Assembly: GCA_903895595.1 (NCBI GenBank)
Contig: CAITUP010000081.1
Span: 1-56,840 of the forward strand
Origin: an uncultured Acetobacteraceae bacterium
GTDB taxonomy: Bacteria > Pseudomonadota > Alphaproteobacteria > Acetobacterales > Acetobacteraceae
Length of the DNA stretch: 56,840 nt
Direction of reading: 5' to 3'
Part shown: piece by piece, positions 8,788 to 17,332 of the stretch
Layout: the number at the start of each line of letters is the position of its first letter
Numbering within the stretch: position 1 is the stretch's first letter
The notes under the pieces: model-generated
The model's input: only the letters and a program-made list of their open reading frames with translations
What the model was told of the DNA's origin: nothing
Database searches by the model: none
Position numbers and translations under genes: made by a program

Positions 8788-9185
8788 GGTTTCTCCAGCA
8801 CGACTTGGGTTTGCGTGACTTTGGCGGCGAGGCGCCCGTTCTCATGCCGCAAGCTGGTTTCCCACACTTGCGTCCGGCGGCCGCGATGCAGCGGGATCGC
8901 CTCCGCGATCAATCTGGCGCCGGAGGGGGTGGCGGCGAAGAAGTTGGTCTTGCTCTCTATAGTGGTCGTGTTCTGCCCCTTGCGCAGGTTCATGACCGTG
9001 GCGAAGGCGCCGACGGTATCCGCGAAGGCCATGATGCCGCCGCCGTGGATGGTGTCGAAATCGGTACATAAATCCGGGCGCACCGTCAGCTCCGCCACCA
9101 GACGGTCCTTTTCGGCGTGCGTGATGACCATGCCCAGATGCCTGGCAAGAGGCGGCAGAAGGGCTTGCAGCGTCGCGATGTCCAT
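8784..9185 (-). CDS. PaaI-type hotdog thioesterase
   Basis: Predicted acyl-CoA thioesterase of the PaaI/YdiI hotdog group, 133 aa. The hallmark segment DTIHGGGIMAFADTVGAFA carries the His-Gly-Gly and the following acidic residue of the active site, and a long hydrophobic-polar strand pattern follows (IESKTNFFAATPSGARLIAE). It is translationally coupled to the downstream thiolase (four-base overlap), so a CoA-thioester substrate from the same pathway is likely. GGGGACG just upstream of the ATG can act as ribosome-binding site. Confidence 0.88.
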   Translation of the reverse strand: MDIATLQALLPPLARHLGMVITHAEKDRLVAELTVRPDLCTDFDTIHGGGIMAFADTVGAFATVMNLRKGQNTTTIESKTNFFAATPSGARLIAEAIPLHRGRRTQVWETSLRHENGRLAAKVTQTQVVLEKP

Positions 9186-9191
9186 GGGCGT

Positions 9192-9230
9192 CCCCGTTGT
9201 TCCGCCGGGAGTGTGCCCGGCGGAACGGGG
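9192..9230 (-). terminator. Hairpin between CBS-domain gene and thioesterase gene
   Basis: An 11-base inverted repeat GTTCCGCCGGG / CCCGGCGGAAC around AGTGTG, extended by CCCC/GGGG with a small bulge. It follows the stop of the CBS gene at once and lies a few bases upstream of the thioesterase ATG. No U-tract follows, so it may be a weak terminator, an attenuator or a processing barrier. Confidence 0.5.
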
Positions 9231-9236
9231 CCGCGT

Positions 9237-9671
9237 CTAGCCGGAGCCGGCAACGTAAGCGACGAGGCTTTCGACCTCCTGCTCGCGCTGGGTGATCAGG
9301 GATTTGACCACGTCGCCGATGCTCACCAGCCCGACCAGATCGCCACGATCGACCACCGGCAGATGGCGAAAGCGGCCTTCGGTCATCATTGCCATGGCTT
9401 CCTGTTCGGTGGTGCCGGGTTCGGCGAAGCGCAGCGCCTTGGTCATCAGCTGCCCCGCCGTCATCGCCAAGCCCCCTGCCCCATTCGCCGCCAGCGCCCG
9501 GACGATATCGCGCTCGCTGACGATACCCAGCAGATGGGTGGCGTCATCGACCACCAGCACCGCGCCGATGCGGTGTTCGGTCAGGATCGTGACGACCTCG
9601 GCGATGGTGGCCGAGGGGTCGACCGTGGTGACCCGATGTCCCTTGTGTTTCAAAATGGCCGCGACCGTCAT
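9237..9671 (-). CDS. CBS-domain pair protein
   Basis: Small cytoplasmic protein of 144 aa consisting of two CBS motifs (Bateman module) and nothing else: CBS1 about residues 5-62 (VDPSATIAEVVTILTEHRIG, then VLVVDDATHLLGIVSERDI) and CBS2 about 75-135 (FAEPGTTEQEAMAMMTEGRF, then PVVDRGDLVGLVSIGDVVKS). Such stand-alone modules usually bind adenine nucleotides or NAD and regulate a partner, which is not identifiable here. I chose the ATG at 9671 because AGGAGGG lies 5-6 bases upstream and homology to CBS begins directly after; the open frame extends 27 codons further without CBS features. Confidence 0.9.
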   Translation of the reverse strand: MTVAAILKHKGHRVTTVDPSATIAEVVTILTEHRIGAVLVVDDATHLLGIVSERDIVRALAANGAGGLAMTAGQLMTKALRFAEPGTTEQEAMAMMTEGRFRHLPVVDRGDLVGLVSIGDVVKSLITQREQEVESLVAYVAGSG

Positions 9672-9878
9672 GGCACCCTCCTGTTCTTGGTTGGGTGTGT
9701 TCGGTTCCGGTAGCGCTGGAAGTCGCGAAACGCCGGCTGGAACCGAACGCACGTCTTCTACGGACGGTCAGCATGCGCGCATGGCCGGCCGCAATGCAAA
9801 GAATTTCTCCGGACTTGCCCCCGCCCAGGGGCAGAGGCACAAGCAGGGCATGATCCCCTGCCCGCACGCCCTGTCCCG

Positions 9879-10853
9879 ATGAAGCATCTCCCCTACGTTC
9901 TCGCTTTGGCGGGGGCGATCATCGTGGTCGCATTGGTCAGCTGGTTCGGCTGGGGCAATGTCACCGCCGCGGTCGCCCGTATCGGCTGGCCGGAGTTCGG
10001 CGCGATCGTCGGCTGGCAATTCTTGCTTTTCGCCGTGCTGGGGTCCGCGTGGTACGCGATTACCCCAACCGGCGGCGTGCACCACCCCTGGGTGTTGATT
10101 TGGGCCCGCATGGTGCGCGATGCGTCAGGCAATTGTCTGCCATTCTCCCAACTCGGCGGCTTCGTGTTCGGCACGCGCGCAGCGACTTTGACCGGGATGA
10201 ATTGGACGACCGCGACCGCCACCACCGTCGTGGATGTCACGGCGGAGTTTCTGGCGCAGATCGTCTTCGCCGCGATCGGACTGACGATATTGCTGGCGCG
10301 AGCACCGGATTCGGCGGTGGCGCTGCCAGTGGAGATCGGATTGGGCCTCGCCGCCGCGGGCTGTGTCGCGTTCGTTTGGCTGCAGAACGGGGCCGCGCCC
10401 TTGTTCGCCCGCCTGGGACGCCTGATCGCCGCCGGCCGGTTGGAGGACGCAGCGGACCGCGTCGCGGTGCTGCAGGCCGAGTTGGGGCTGATCTATGGAC
10501 ATACGCCACGTTTGGCTTTGGGTTTCTGCATTCACCTGATCGGCTGGGTGATGGCCGGCGCCGCGGGATGGATCGTCTATCGCGCGCTGGGCGTTCCGAT
10601 CGCGTTCACGGATGTGCTGGCGATTGAGGCCTTACTCAGCGCTCTGGCAGCGGCGGCGTTTCTGGTGCCCGTGAACGCCGGAGTGCAGGAAGCGGGCTAT
10701 GCCGGGCTGGGCGCCATTTTCGGGGTCCCGCCGGAACTGTCGCTGGGCGTGTCGCTGGTCCGGCGTGCCCGCGATATCGCGGTGGGTGCGCCGATCCTGC
10801 TGTTGTGGCAGTTTTTCGAGGTACGGCGACTCAAGCGGGCGAAGGAGGGCTGA
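9879..10853 (+). CDS. hpnL: HpnL-like membrane protein (UPF0104 / flippase-like)
   Basis: Polytopic inner-membrane protein of 324 aa from the lysylphosphatidylglycerol-synthase-TM/UPF0104 group, with about eight hydrophobic helices and no soluble domain. The segment ARMVRDASGNCLPFSQLGGF near residues 75-95 matches what I know of the HpnL subgroup, which is linked to hopanoid genes and thought to act in lipid transport or hopanoid tail metabolism; the biochemical role is not settled. A second hopanoid-type gene, hpnK, is 4.6 kb away, which supports the subgroup call. It is followed after three bases by prpF-like, so the two may be co-transcribed. Subgroup confidence is lower than that of the superfamily. 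Confidence 0.72.
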   Translation: MKHLPYVLALAGAIIVVALVSWFGWGNVTAAVARIGWPEFGAIVGWQFLLFAVLGSAWYAITPTGGVHHPWVLIWARMVRDASGNCLPFSQLGGFVFGTRAATLTGMNWTTATATTVVDVTAEFLAQIVFAAIGLTILLARAPDSAVALPVEIGLGLAAAGCVAFVWLQNGAAPLFARLGRLIAAGRLEDAADRVAVLQAELGLIYGHTPRLALGFCIHLIGWVMAGAAGWIVYRALGVPIAFTDVLAIEALLSALAAAAFLVPVNAGVQEAGYAGLGAIFGVPPELSLGVSLVRRARDIAVGAPILLLWQFFEVRRLKRAKEG

Positions 10854-10856
10854 ACG

Positions 10857-11999
10857 ATGGAAGCATTGCGTTGCACGATCATGCGCGGCGGCACCAGCAA
10901 AGCGGTTTTTCTAAGGGAGGAAGACCTGCCGGCCCCCGGCGCCGAACGCGACGGGATTATTCTGCGGGTGTTCGGATCGCCGGATAAGCGCCAGATCGAC
11001 GGGCTGGGCGGGGCCGATCCGCTAACCTCGAAGCTCGCGATCATTGGGGCGCCGCGGGTGTTGAACACCGACGTCACCTACACGTTCGGGCAGGTGGAGA
11101 TCGACCGCCCGCATGTCGATTACCACAGCTTGTGCGGCAATATCTCGGCGGCGGTCGGGCAGTATGCGATTGAATCCGGCTTGGTGGAGGCGGTGGAACC
11201 CATCACCACCGTGCGCGCCTACACCACCAATCTGAAGCGTGTGCTGACGATCGAGGTGCCGGTGAAGGACGGACGCCCGGTGCGCCTCGGGACCTATCGC
11301 GTGCCCGGCGTGCCCGGCACCGGGGCGCGCATTCTGCTGGATTTCGCCGACACAGCCGGTGGGGCAACCGGTTCGCTGCTGCCGACCGGCAATCCGGTCG
11401 ACACGCTGGACGTGCCCGGCGTGGGCAAGATCGAGGCATCGCTGATCGACATCGGCAACGCCCATGTGTTCGTGCGCGCCCGCGATGTCGGCCTGACCGG
11501 CACCGAAACCCCGGCGGAGATCGATCGCGACAAAGCCCTGCTCGACCGGCTGGAATCCATTCGCGGCACCGGCGCGTTCCGCATGGGCATGGCCACCTCC
11601 CCCGAAGCCGCGCGTCGGGAAACCCCGGCGACGCCGATCCTTGGCATCATCTCCCCGCCCGCCGCCTACGTTGGACATCTGGATGGCGCGCCAGTCGCGG
11701 CCGAGGATGTCGATCTCGTGTCCCGCCTGCTGTTCATGCAGATCACGCACAAGACCTACGCCGGGACCTCGACCGCCTGCACGGGCGTCGCGGCGCGGAT
11801 TCCCGGCAGCATCGTGCATGAGGCACTGCGGAAGGACGCGCTGGACCGGGTGGAAATCCGCATCGGCCATCCGGCCGGCGTGATCGACACGGAGTCCGAT
11901 GTGGTCCTGGCCGGCGCCGGCCGCAACCACGGCGTCCGCCGAGCGACCCTGGGACGGACCGCTCGGCGGATTTTGGATGGGACGGTTTACCTCGATTAG
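10857..11999 (+). CDS. PrpF-family isomerase (methylaconitate / oxalomesaconate type)
   Basis: Predicted cofactor-free cis-trans isomerase or tautomerase of the PrpF/diaminopimelate-epimerase fold, 380 aa, cytoplasmic. The N-terminus MRGGTSKAVFL and the segment HSLCGNISAAVGQYAIE, containing the catalytic Cys, are typical. HKTYAGTSTACTGVAARIPG near residue 300 matches the second half. Known members isomerise 2-methylaconitate (PrpF) or 4-oxalomesaconate (GalD); neither prpC/prpD nor gallate genes are nearby, so the substrate is open. It starts three bases after the hpnL-like stop. Its 3' end overlaps that of the convergent hydrolase gene by four bases. Confidence 0.87.
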   Translation: MEALRCTIMRGGTSKAVFLREEDLPAPGAERDGIILRVFGSPDKRQIDGLGGADPLTSKLAIIGAPRVLNTDVTYTFGQVEIDRPHVDYHSLCGNISAAVGQYAIESGLVEAVEPITTVRAYTTNLKRVLTIEVPVKDGRPVRLGTYRVPGVPGTGARILLDFADTAGGATGSLLPTGNPVDTLDVPGVGKIEASLIDIGNAHVFVRARDVGLTGTETPAEIDRDKALLDRLESIRGTGAFRMGMATSPEAARRETPATPILGIISPPAAYVGHLDGAPVAAEDVDLVSRLLFMQITHKTYAGTSTACTGVAARIPGSIVHEALRKDALDRVEIRIGHPAGVIDTESDVVLAGAGRNHGVRRATLGRTARRILDGTVYLD

Positions 12000-13168
12000 C
12001 CGACGTTTTTGTAAACGGCCTCCTCGAACCGATCGAGCAGGCCGAGCACGGTGTGGTCGCCGAAGGGCAGCACTTGGGTCATCAGCACCCCGGCGACCTT
12101 TTTCTTCGGGTCCAGCCAGTAATAGGTGTTGTTGATCCCGGCCCAGGCCAGGCTGCCGGCACTGCGACGACCGGGCACGTCCTGGGTGTTGATCAGGAAG
12201 CTCAGGCCCCATTTCTTGTCCATGCCGGGGAACAGCTCCACGTCGTTCGACATGGCCGGCTTGTAGCTGAGCATGGGCAGCACGTTCAGATCGCCGATGT
12301 GGTTCTGACCCATAATCGCGACCGTCTCGGGCTTCAGGATGCGGGCGCCGTTGAATTGGCCGCCGTGCATCAAAGCTTGCAGGAACGTCAGGTAGTCGCG
12401 CGCGGTGGAGAACAGGCCGCCGCCGCCAGCGTAGAACTCGGGGTTCTCGGCGGGGCGGGCCGTTTCGATGGGTGTCAGGCCGCCGTCGGCGCCGCGGCTA
12501 TGGACCGAGGCCAGCCGAGTCTCCCACTCCGGCCGCAGCACGAAGCCCGTGTCGGGCATGCCCAGCGGGTCGAAGATGTGGCGGCGGAGGTAGGATTCCA
12601 GGTCCATGCCGCTGGCGATTTCGACCATGCGGCCAGCCATGTCGATGTTGATGCCGTATTCCCAGCGCTCCCCAGGGTCGAAGCCCAACGGTGCGTCCAG
12701 CGCGGCGAGCCTGCCGGTGCGGGCGGCGGGCAGGCCGGTTTCCTCGGCGAAGCGGCACATGTCCTCGTTCCAGGTGTCGTAGACGAACCCGGCAGTGTGC
12801 GTCAGCAGCTTGCGCAGCGTGACGGCGCCCTTGGCCGCGCGCATGAACGGCGTGCCCTTGGCATCGTAGCCCAACAGGACCTGCGGGTTGGCGAGCTGGG
12901 GCATGATCTCCCCGGCCGGCTGGTCGAGATCGAGCTTGCCTTTCTCCACCATCTGCATGGCGGCGGCGGCGGTGATCGCCTTGGTCATGGAGGCAATGCG
13001 GAACACCGTATCGGTTGTCATCCGCTCCGGCTTTTGAAGATTTCGGCGGCCGAACGCATCTTCGTAGATCGTGCCACCGGCATCGGCGGCGGCGGCCACG
13101 ACGCCGGCCACCTTGGTGCCGGTGATGCCGTCCGCCAGCACATGATCGATCAGCGCGGTATTCCGCAT
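11996..13168 (-). CDS. Serine hydrolase of the class C beta-lactamase family
   Basis: Predicted esterase or transpeptidase-like hydrolase with the penicillin-binding fold, 390 aa. The nucleophile motif SxxK is in RIASMTKAI near residue 60, the Tyr motif is YGINIDMAG near 167, and HTAGF follows the first helix bundle. No signal peptide is visible, so a cytoplasmic location is likely, which argues for an EstB-like or lovastatin-esterase-like enzyme rather than a periplasmic lactamase. The closing KTG-like element is not obvious. Start ATG at 13168 has AGGAG about ten bases upstream. It is divergent from the dienelactone hydrolase gene. Confidence 0.87.
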   Translation of the reverse strand: MRNTALIDHVLADGITGTKVAGVVAAAADAGGTIYEDAFGRRNLQKPERMTTDTVFRIASMTKAITAAAAMQMVEKGKLDLDQPAGEIMPQLANPQVLLGYDAKGTPFMRAAKGAVTLRKLLTHTAGFVYDTWNEDMCRFAEETGLPAARTGRLAALDAPLGFDPGERWEYGINIDMAGRMVEIASGMDLESYLRRHIFDPLGMPDTGFVLRPEWETRLASVHSRGADGGLTPIETARPAENPEFYAGGGGLFSTARDYLTFLQALMHGGQFNGARILKPETVAIMGQNHIGDLNVLPMLSYKPAMSNDVELFPGMDKKWGLSFLINTQDVPGRRSAGSLAWAGINNTYYWLDPKKKVAGVLMTQVLPFGDHTVLGLLDRFEEAVYKNVG

Positions 13169-13291
13169 GGGAGTGTCTCCTCTTTCGTGCGGCCATTATG
13201 ACGGATTTTGGGCACGGTTGCATATGCCCCCCGGCGCGGCGAAACTACGGACGTCGGCTGCCATGCAGTTTACGATTTTCGGAGGAAATCC

Positions 13292-14023
13292 ATGTACGAA
13301 GCCCACGTTACCGTCACCACCAAGCACGGCCAAATGCCGGCGTTTGTCGCCTGCCCGGATGGGGAAGGCCCGTTCCCGCCGATCATCCTGTACATGGACG
13401 CCCCCGGCACCCGCGAGGAACTGCGCAACCACGCTCGTCGTATCGCCCGTCACGGGTATTTCTGCATTCTGCCGAATATGTATTATCGCCTCGGCACCGT
13501 GATTTTCGATATTCCCCGCCGCGACGATGCCATGTCGGCGGTGATTCGGGCATCGATGAACAGCCTGACCAATGCGCTGGTGGTGGACGATACCGCGGCG
13601 ATGTTAAGCTGGCTGGACGCGAACGATCGCGTGAAACCGGGCCCGGTCGGCTGCGTCGGCCATTGCATGAGCGGGCAGTACATCACGACAGTGTCCGCGA
13701 AATTCCCGCAGCGGATGGTCGCGGCGGCGTCGCTGTACGGCGTGGGCATCATCACCGACAAGCCGGACTCGCCGCATCTGTTGCTGAATCAGATCAAGGG
13801 GGAGCTGTATTACGGTTTCGCCGAGACCGATGCCTCGGTGCCCGCGCATATTCCGCCGGCGCTGGATGAGGCGTTGAAGAAGACCGATGTGAAATACACG
13901 CTGAAAGTGTTCCCGGGCAGCGCGCATGGGTACACGTTCGCGGAACGGATGGCGTATCACGCGGAAGCATCGGAGCAGACCTGGGCGGATATGTTCGCGA
14001 TGTGGGACCGGCGTTTGAAGTAA
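13292..14023 (+). CDS. Dienelactone hydrolase family protein
   Basis: Predicted alpha/beta hydrolase of the dienelactone hydrolase family, 243 aa, cytoplasmic. The triad is visible: Cys125 in VGHCMSGQY, Asp in AETDASVP near residue 192, and His in PGSAHGYTF near 216. Enzymes of this family open lactones such as 4-carboxymethylenebut-2-en-4-olide in aromatic ring degradation, but no chlorocatechol or muconate genes are adjacent, so the substrate is unassigned. I chose the ATG at 13292 because GGAGG lies at an ideal distance upstream; the frame is open 28 codons further upstream but without family similarity. Confidence 0.9.
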   Translation: MYEAHVTVTTKHGQMPAFVACPDGEGPFPPIILYMDAPGTREELRNHARRIARHGYFCILPNMYYRLGTVIFDIPRRDDAMSAVIRASMNSLTNALVVDDTAAMLSWLDANDRVKPGPVGCVGHCMSGQYITTVSAKFPQRMVAAASLYGVGIITDKPDSPHLLLNQIKGELYYGFAETDASVPAHIPPALDEALKKTDVKYTLKVFPGSAHGYTFAERMAYHAEASEQTWADMFAMWDRRLK

Positions 14024-14048
14024 AGGGCCGCCGACGTTTGTTTTAAGC

Positions 14049-14146
14049 GTCATGGTCGGCCCGAGGGCCGGGCTTCGGCCGACCACCCACGCATTTGCGT
14101 GTATAGGGAGGGAAGGCGTGGGTCCTCGGCCTCCGCCGAGGATGAC
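14049..14146. repeat. Composite palindromic repeat (REPIN-like)
   Basis: Two palindromes in opposite orientation, each bounded by GTCAT on its outer side: GTCATGGTCGGCC...GGCCGACCACCCACGC at 14049-14091 and GCGTGGGTCCTCGGC...GCCGAGGATGAC at 14117-14146. The inner ACCCACGC and GCGTGGGT also pair. The arms differ in the core (TGGTCGGC against CCTCGGC), so the pair looks like a mosaic of two related repeat types. Confidence 0.6.
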
Positions 14147-14193
14147 AGAGTTGAGGTGGACCGTTGGCGGACGACGTCCCGCCACCGCCCGCC

Positions 14194-14530
14194 TCACCCC
14201 GGCGGCATGGTCGCCTGGAACGACGGGCGTTCGGACGTCGCGTCGAACCAGGCAGCGAGGCGCGGGCGGGGATGCCGGCAGTGATTTCCAAACCGTCGAG
14301 GGCGCGATTCGTGCGAGTCGTCGCGCACGATCGGGCCGGCGGCGAGGCGCTGGGCATGGATGAAATCCAGGATCAGTTTGCTCTCGGTCAGAACGGTGCC
14401 GTCGTCCAACGCCAGCGTCGGCACGCGGCCACCGGGATTGACCGACAAGACGTCGGCTTCCGGGGAATACAAGCGGTCGCGCGTCAGCTCCACCTTGGCC
14501 ACGCTGGCGTCGAGGCCGGATTCCTGGCGG
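14194..14530 (-). pseudogene. Glutathione S-transferase remnant
   Basis: Partial thioredoxin-fold half of a GST is readable: SVAKVELTRD, then SVNPGGRVPTLALDDGTVLT with the cis-Pro and ES(K)-type glutathione-binding stretch, then LILDFIH. The first 20-30 residues, which form beta-1 and hold the catalytic residue, are missing; the frame runs into the 3' end of hpnK with no start codon. After LAAGP the helical domain is almost wholly lost. A GLEIT-like piece is in another frame, and the typical C-terminus RLAAWFDATSERPSFQ is then back in frame. I read it as a gene that lost its 5' end and suffered an internal deletion with frameshift. Confidence 0.75.
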
Positions 14531-15319
14531 CTATTTCGCGGCGAGCAGCGCGGTCAATTCGGCCTCATGCTCGTAATCGGGCATCAGCCGGCGGAGCAAC
14601 GCGTCGCGATCGGTGGCGGGATGAAAATAAATCTCGCTGTGGCCATCGGGCAGCAGCGGCAGCAGCGACTGGACGCGGTCCGTCGTCATATGGCCGCTCC
14701 AGGCAAGGCCGAAGCAGTGATCGTTCACGGCGACGCCGGCTTTGCGAGCTTGGGCGCGGAGCAGATTGGTCCAGCGGTACAGCACTCGGTCGCCCAGCCC
14801 CTGGGGCACGCCGAGGCGCGTCATGACCGCGGGCGGTTCGGCGGGAATACGGATGGCGGGGAGGCCGAAGTCGCGCCCTATCCGCAACATCATGGCGCCG
14901 ACGGTGGGGTGCAGGTGCATGTGTTTGTGGGCGTTGGCGTGATCCAGCGTCAGGCCGGTGTCCGCGAAAGCCTCGAACTGCGCGCGGATTTCCGCCGCGA
15001 GCTGGCGGCGCACCCCTGGGCGGAAGAAGTAATTTATCCCTAACCGCAACTGGTCCGAGGGGAATTGGCCGTTGGCGTCAACCAAATCGGGGATCGCGGA
15101 CGGAGCCAGCACCGCCGGCCCCTCGATCGCCACCAGATGCAGCCCGACCTTCAACTCCGGCAACCGGCGCGCGCGCGCGACAGCGTCGGCAGCGGCGGGG
15201 GCCGCGACCATCAGGCTGGCCTGAGTCAGCACGCCGTCGCGGTGGGCACGCTCCACCGCTTCGTTCACCGTCTCGGAAAGCCCGAAATCGTCGGCGGAGA
15301 AGACGACTCGCCGGGTCAA
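14531..15319 (-). CDS. hpnK: HpnK, hopanoid-associated YdjC/ChbG-type deacetylase
   Basis: Predicted metal-dependent sugar deacetylase of the YdjC fold, 262 aa. In hopanoid producers the HpnK group has been proposed to deacetylate an N-acetylglucosaminyl hopanoid on the way to aminated tails. Metal motifs are visible: Asp-Asp in VFSADDFGL directly after the start and His residues in HANAHKHMHLHPTVG near residue 130; GLHLVAIEGPAVL is also characteristic. No ATG lies at the start of homology. TTG at 15319 gives (M)TRRVVFSADDFG and overlaps the TGA of the upstream gamma-glutamyltransferase by four bases (TTGA), so I prefer it. Coupling to that gene is unusual for hpnK. Confidence 0.82.
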   Translation of the reverse strand: MTRRVVFSADDFGLSETVNEAVERAHRDGVLTQASLMVAAPAAADAVARARRLPELKVGLHLVAIEGPAVLAPSAIPDLVDANGQFPSDQLRLGINYFFRPGVRRQLAAEIRAQFEAFADTGLTLDHANAHKHMHLHPTVGAMMLRIGRDFGLPAIRIPAEPPAVMTRLGVPQGLGDRVLYRWTNLLRAQARKAGVAVNDHCFGLAWSGHMTTDRVQSLLPLLPDGHSEIYFHPATDRDALLRRLMPDYEHEAELTALLAAK

Positions 15320-17016
15320 ACCGCGATCGCATAGGCGGGGCGGCGCGGATCGGCTCCGGCGCCCATCATGCCGGTATCGGGGTCGGTCAGAATGGCTTCG
15401 ACGGACCCCGCGAGCCATGTGTATTCCGGCCAATCCTGGATCGTGTGGCCGCGCGCGGCGAGATCGTCGCGGGTGGCTTTGTCGATCCGGCCCTCCACCG
15501 CCAAACGCCCAGGGAAATACTCGTACGGGGCGAAGGAGGACGGGAAGGAGTACGACGCGACTCGCGGCGCCTCGATGGCGTCCTGCACTTCCATGCCGAA
15601 ATGCGCGACGTTCAGGAGGACTTGCAGCATCGCCTGGATCTGCACGTCGCCGCCGGGGGTGCCAAAAGGCATGACGCCGCCGTTTTTCGTCACCAGCATC
15701 GCCGGGTTGGGCGTCAGGCGCGGGCGCTTGCCGGGGGCGACGCCGGCCGGGTGCATCGGGTCGGGGCGGCTCTGGGAGCCTCGGCCGGACGGCGTGATCC
15801 CCAGGCCGGGCACGACCGGCACATTACCGGAACCGTCGGACGGCGTGGCGCTGAACGCGTTGCCCCAGCGATCCACGACGCAGCAGTAGGACGTATCGGC
15901 CTCCACTTTCGGCAGATCGGCGTCGGTGCTCCGATACGACCGGTTCGGCCGGTCCAGCGGTGCCGGCATCTCCCCGAATGCTCTGTCGTCCCTGACCGCC
16001 GTCGCTCGGCGCGCGATGGTGGCGGGACCGAGCAAATATTCGATGGGCACATCGATGAAGCGTGGGTCGCCGAAGAAATGCTCCCGGTCCGCCATCGCGA
16101 GGTTGATGCACTCCACGATGCGATGAATGTAATCGGCGGAGTTGTGCGCCAGACCGTCGATCCCGACCTTTTCCACCAGCGCCAGCGCCTCTTGCAGCGC
16201 CGGTCCCTGACACCAGGGGCCACAGGTGATCAGTTCGGCTCCGCGCCAATTCCGGCGCACCACGGGTTCAATGGCGGACGAGTATTCGGCGAGGTCGGAC
16301 ATGGACAGATAGCCGCCCTCCTGCTTTTGGAACTTCACGATCTCCCGCGCGATGTCGCCTTTGTAGAAAGCGTCGTGCGCGGCTTGCAGGCCGGCGAGGC
16401 GGTCCGATCCGGCGGCGCGGTCCTGATCGGCGATGAACTGCATGGTGCGGGCGAGATCCGCCTGCACGAATTTCTCGCCGGTCCTCGGCACGCGACCGTT
16501 CGGCAGAAACACGGCGGTGTTGGACGCCCAGCGGCGGTATTCGTGCTCGTGGGAGCCGATGGAGCGCTCCAGCAGCGGGTAAATCGCAAAACCGTCCTTG
16601 GCGAAGCGAATCGCGGGGGCGGCGACATCGGCGAACCGCATCGTGCCGTGCCGGCGCAAGGCGGTGATCCAGGCATCCGGAGCGGCGGGGACGACGGTGC
16701 GCAGCACACCGTCGGGGATTTTGCCGCCGTGTTCGCGCATGAACAAATCGGCCGGCAACGATTTCGGCCACCAGCCGAGGCCGGCGATGCTCTCGGTCGT
16801 GCCGTCCGCCAGCCGGATCAGGATCGGCGCGACGCCGGCGAAGTTGACAAGATCGGGCTGCAACACCCCCAGCGCGATGCCCGCGGCGACCCCGGCATCG
16901 ATGGCGTTGCCACCGGCTTCGAGGATGGAAAACCCGGCGGCGGCGGCCAGATAGTGACCGGCCGAGACGGCATGCCGCGTGCCGTAGACCGTGGGGCGGT
17001 GGCTCATGACGCGCAT
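15316..17016 (-). CDS. Gamma-glutamyltransferase family protein
   Basis: Ntn-hydrolase precursor of 566 aa that would cleave itself into two chains; family members hydrolyse or transfer gamma-glutamyl groups of glutathione and analogues. The large-chain start GTRHAVSAGHYLAAAAGF and GGNAIDAGVAA are typical. The predicted cleavage and nucleophile Thr is in VEADTSYCCVVD near residue 375, followed by NAFSATPSDGSG. GTPGGDVQIQAMLQVLLNV lies in the small chain. There is no signal peptide, so this is likely one of the cytoplasmic GGT-like proteins (YwrD type), whose substrate is often not glutathione. Overlaps hpnK by four bases downstream. Confidence 0.9.
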   Translation of the reverse strand: MRVMSHRPTVYGTRHAVSAGHYLAAAAGFSILEAGGNAIDAGVAAGIALGVLQPDLVNFAGVAPILIRLADGTTESIAGLGWWPKSLPADLFMREHGGKIPDGVLRTVVPAAPDAWITALRRHGTMRFADVAAPAIRFAKDGFAIYPLLERSIGSHEHEYRRWASNTAVFLPNGRVPRTGEKFVQADLARTMQFIADQDRAAGSDRLAGLQAAHDAFYKGDIAREIVKFQKQEGGYLSMSDLAEYSSAIEPVVRRNWRGAELITCGPWCQGPALQEALALVEKVGIDGLAHNSADYIHRIVECINLAMADREHFFGDPRFIDVPIEYLLGPATIARRATAVRDDRAFGEMPAPLDRPNRSYRSTDADLPKVEADTSYCCVVDRWGNAFSATPSDGSGNVPVVPGLGITPSGRGSQSRPDPMHPAGVAPGKRPRLTPNPAMLVTKNGGVMPFGTPGGDVQIQAMLQVLLNVAHFGMEVQDAIEAPRVASYSFPSSFAPYEYFPGRLAVEGRIDKATRDDLAARGHTIQDWPEYTWLAGSVEAILTDPDTGMMGAGADPRRPAYAIAV

Positions 17017-17114
17017 CCTTTTGCTTATTCCGGGCGGGAGGTTGCGACAATCGCGCGGCCGCGTCCAGCACGCTACCGGCAGGGCTATCGCATATGACCT
17101 TTGGCGCCCCGCTC

Positions 17115-17231
17115 GTCATGGTCGGGCGTGACCCGACCATCTCCTGCGATTTTACGCACCATTGAAAAGGCAGAGTGTTTCGAACGATGCCCCATTGGCA
17201 TGAGATGGTCGGGCCTGACCCGACCATGACG
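17115..17231. repeat. REPIN: inverted pair of family A palindromes
   Basis: GTCATGGTCGGGCGTGACCC at 17115 onward, ending ACCATCTC, and GAGATGGTCGGGCCTGACCC at 17202 onward, ending ACCATGACG. The two REP-like palindromes face each other with outer GTCAT/ATGAC ends and a spacer of about 60 bases containing CCCATTGGCA. It occupies the middle of the 316-base gap (17017-17332) between gamma-glutamyltransferase and tetR, which holds no other gene I can see. Confidence 0.8.
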
Positions 17232-17303
17232 GAAAGTGTCGGAAATCGGCCATATGCGATCCCCCCGATGCTACCGGCGGGTATCCTTTCCTTCCACCCA
17301 AGT

Positions 17304-17311
17304 TAGCGCTA
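17304..17311. promoter_or_regulatory. Candidate operator upstream of tetR-type gene
   Basis: An 8-base perfect palindrome TAGCGCTA lies about 22 bases before the TetR start codon, within GTTAGCGCTAGC. Its position fits autoregulation, as is common for TetR regulators, but the motif is short and the assignment is only positional. Confidence 0.25.
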
Positions 17312-17332
17312 GCATCGGTATCTTAGGAGCCA

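Noticed and set aside
15445-17097. 550-codon plus-strand frame opposite gamma-glutamyltransferase
   Set aside because: Antisense shadow rich in Arg/His/Gly; the minus strand has full GGT motifs.
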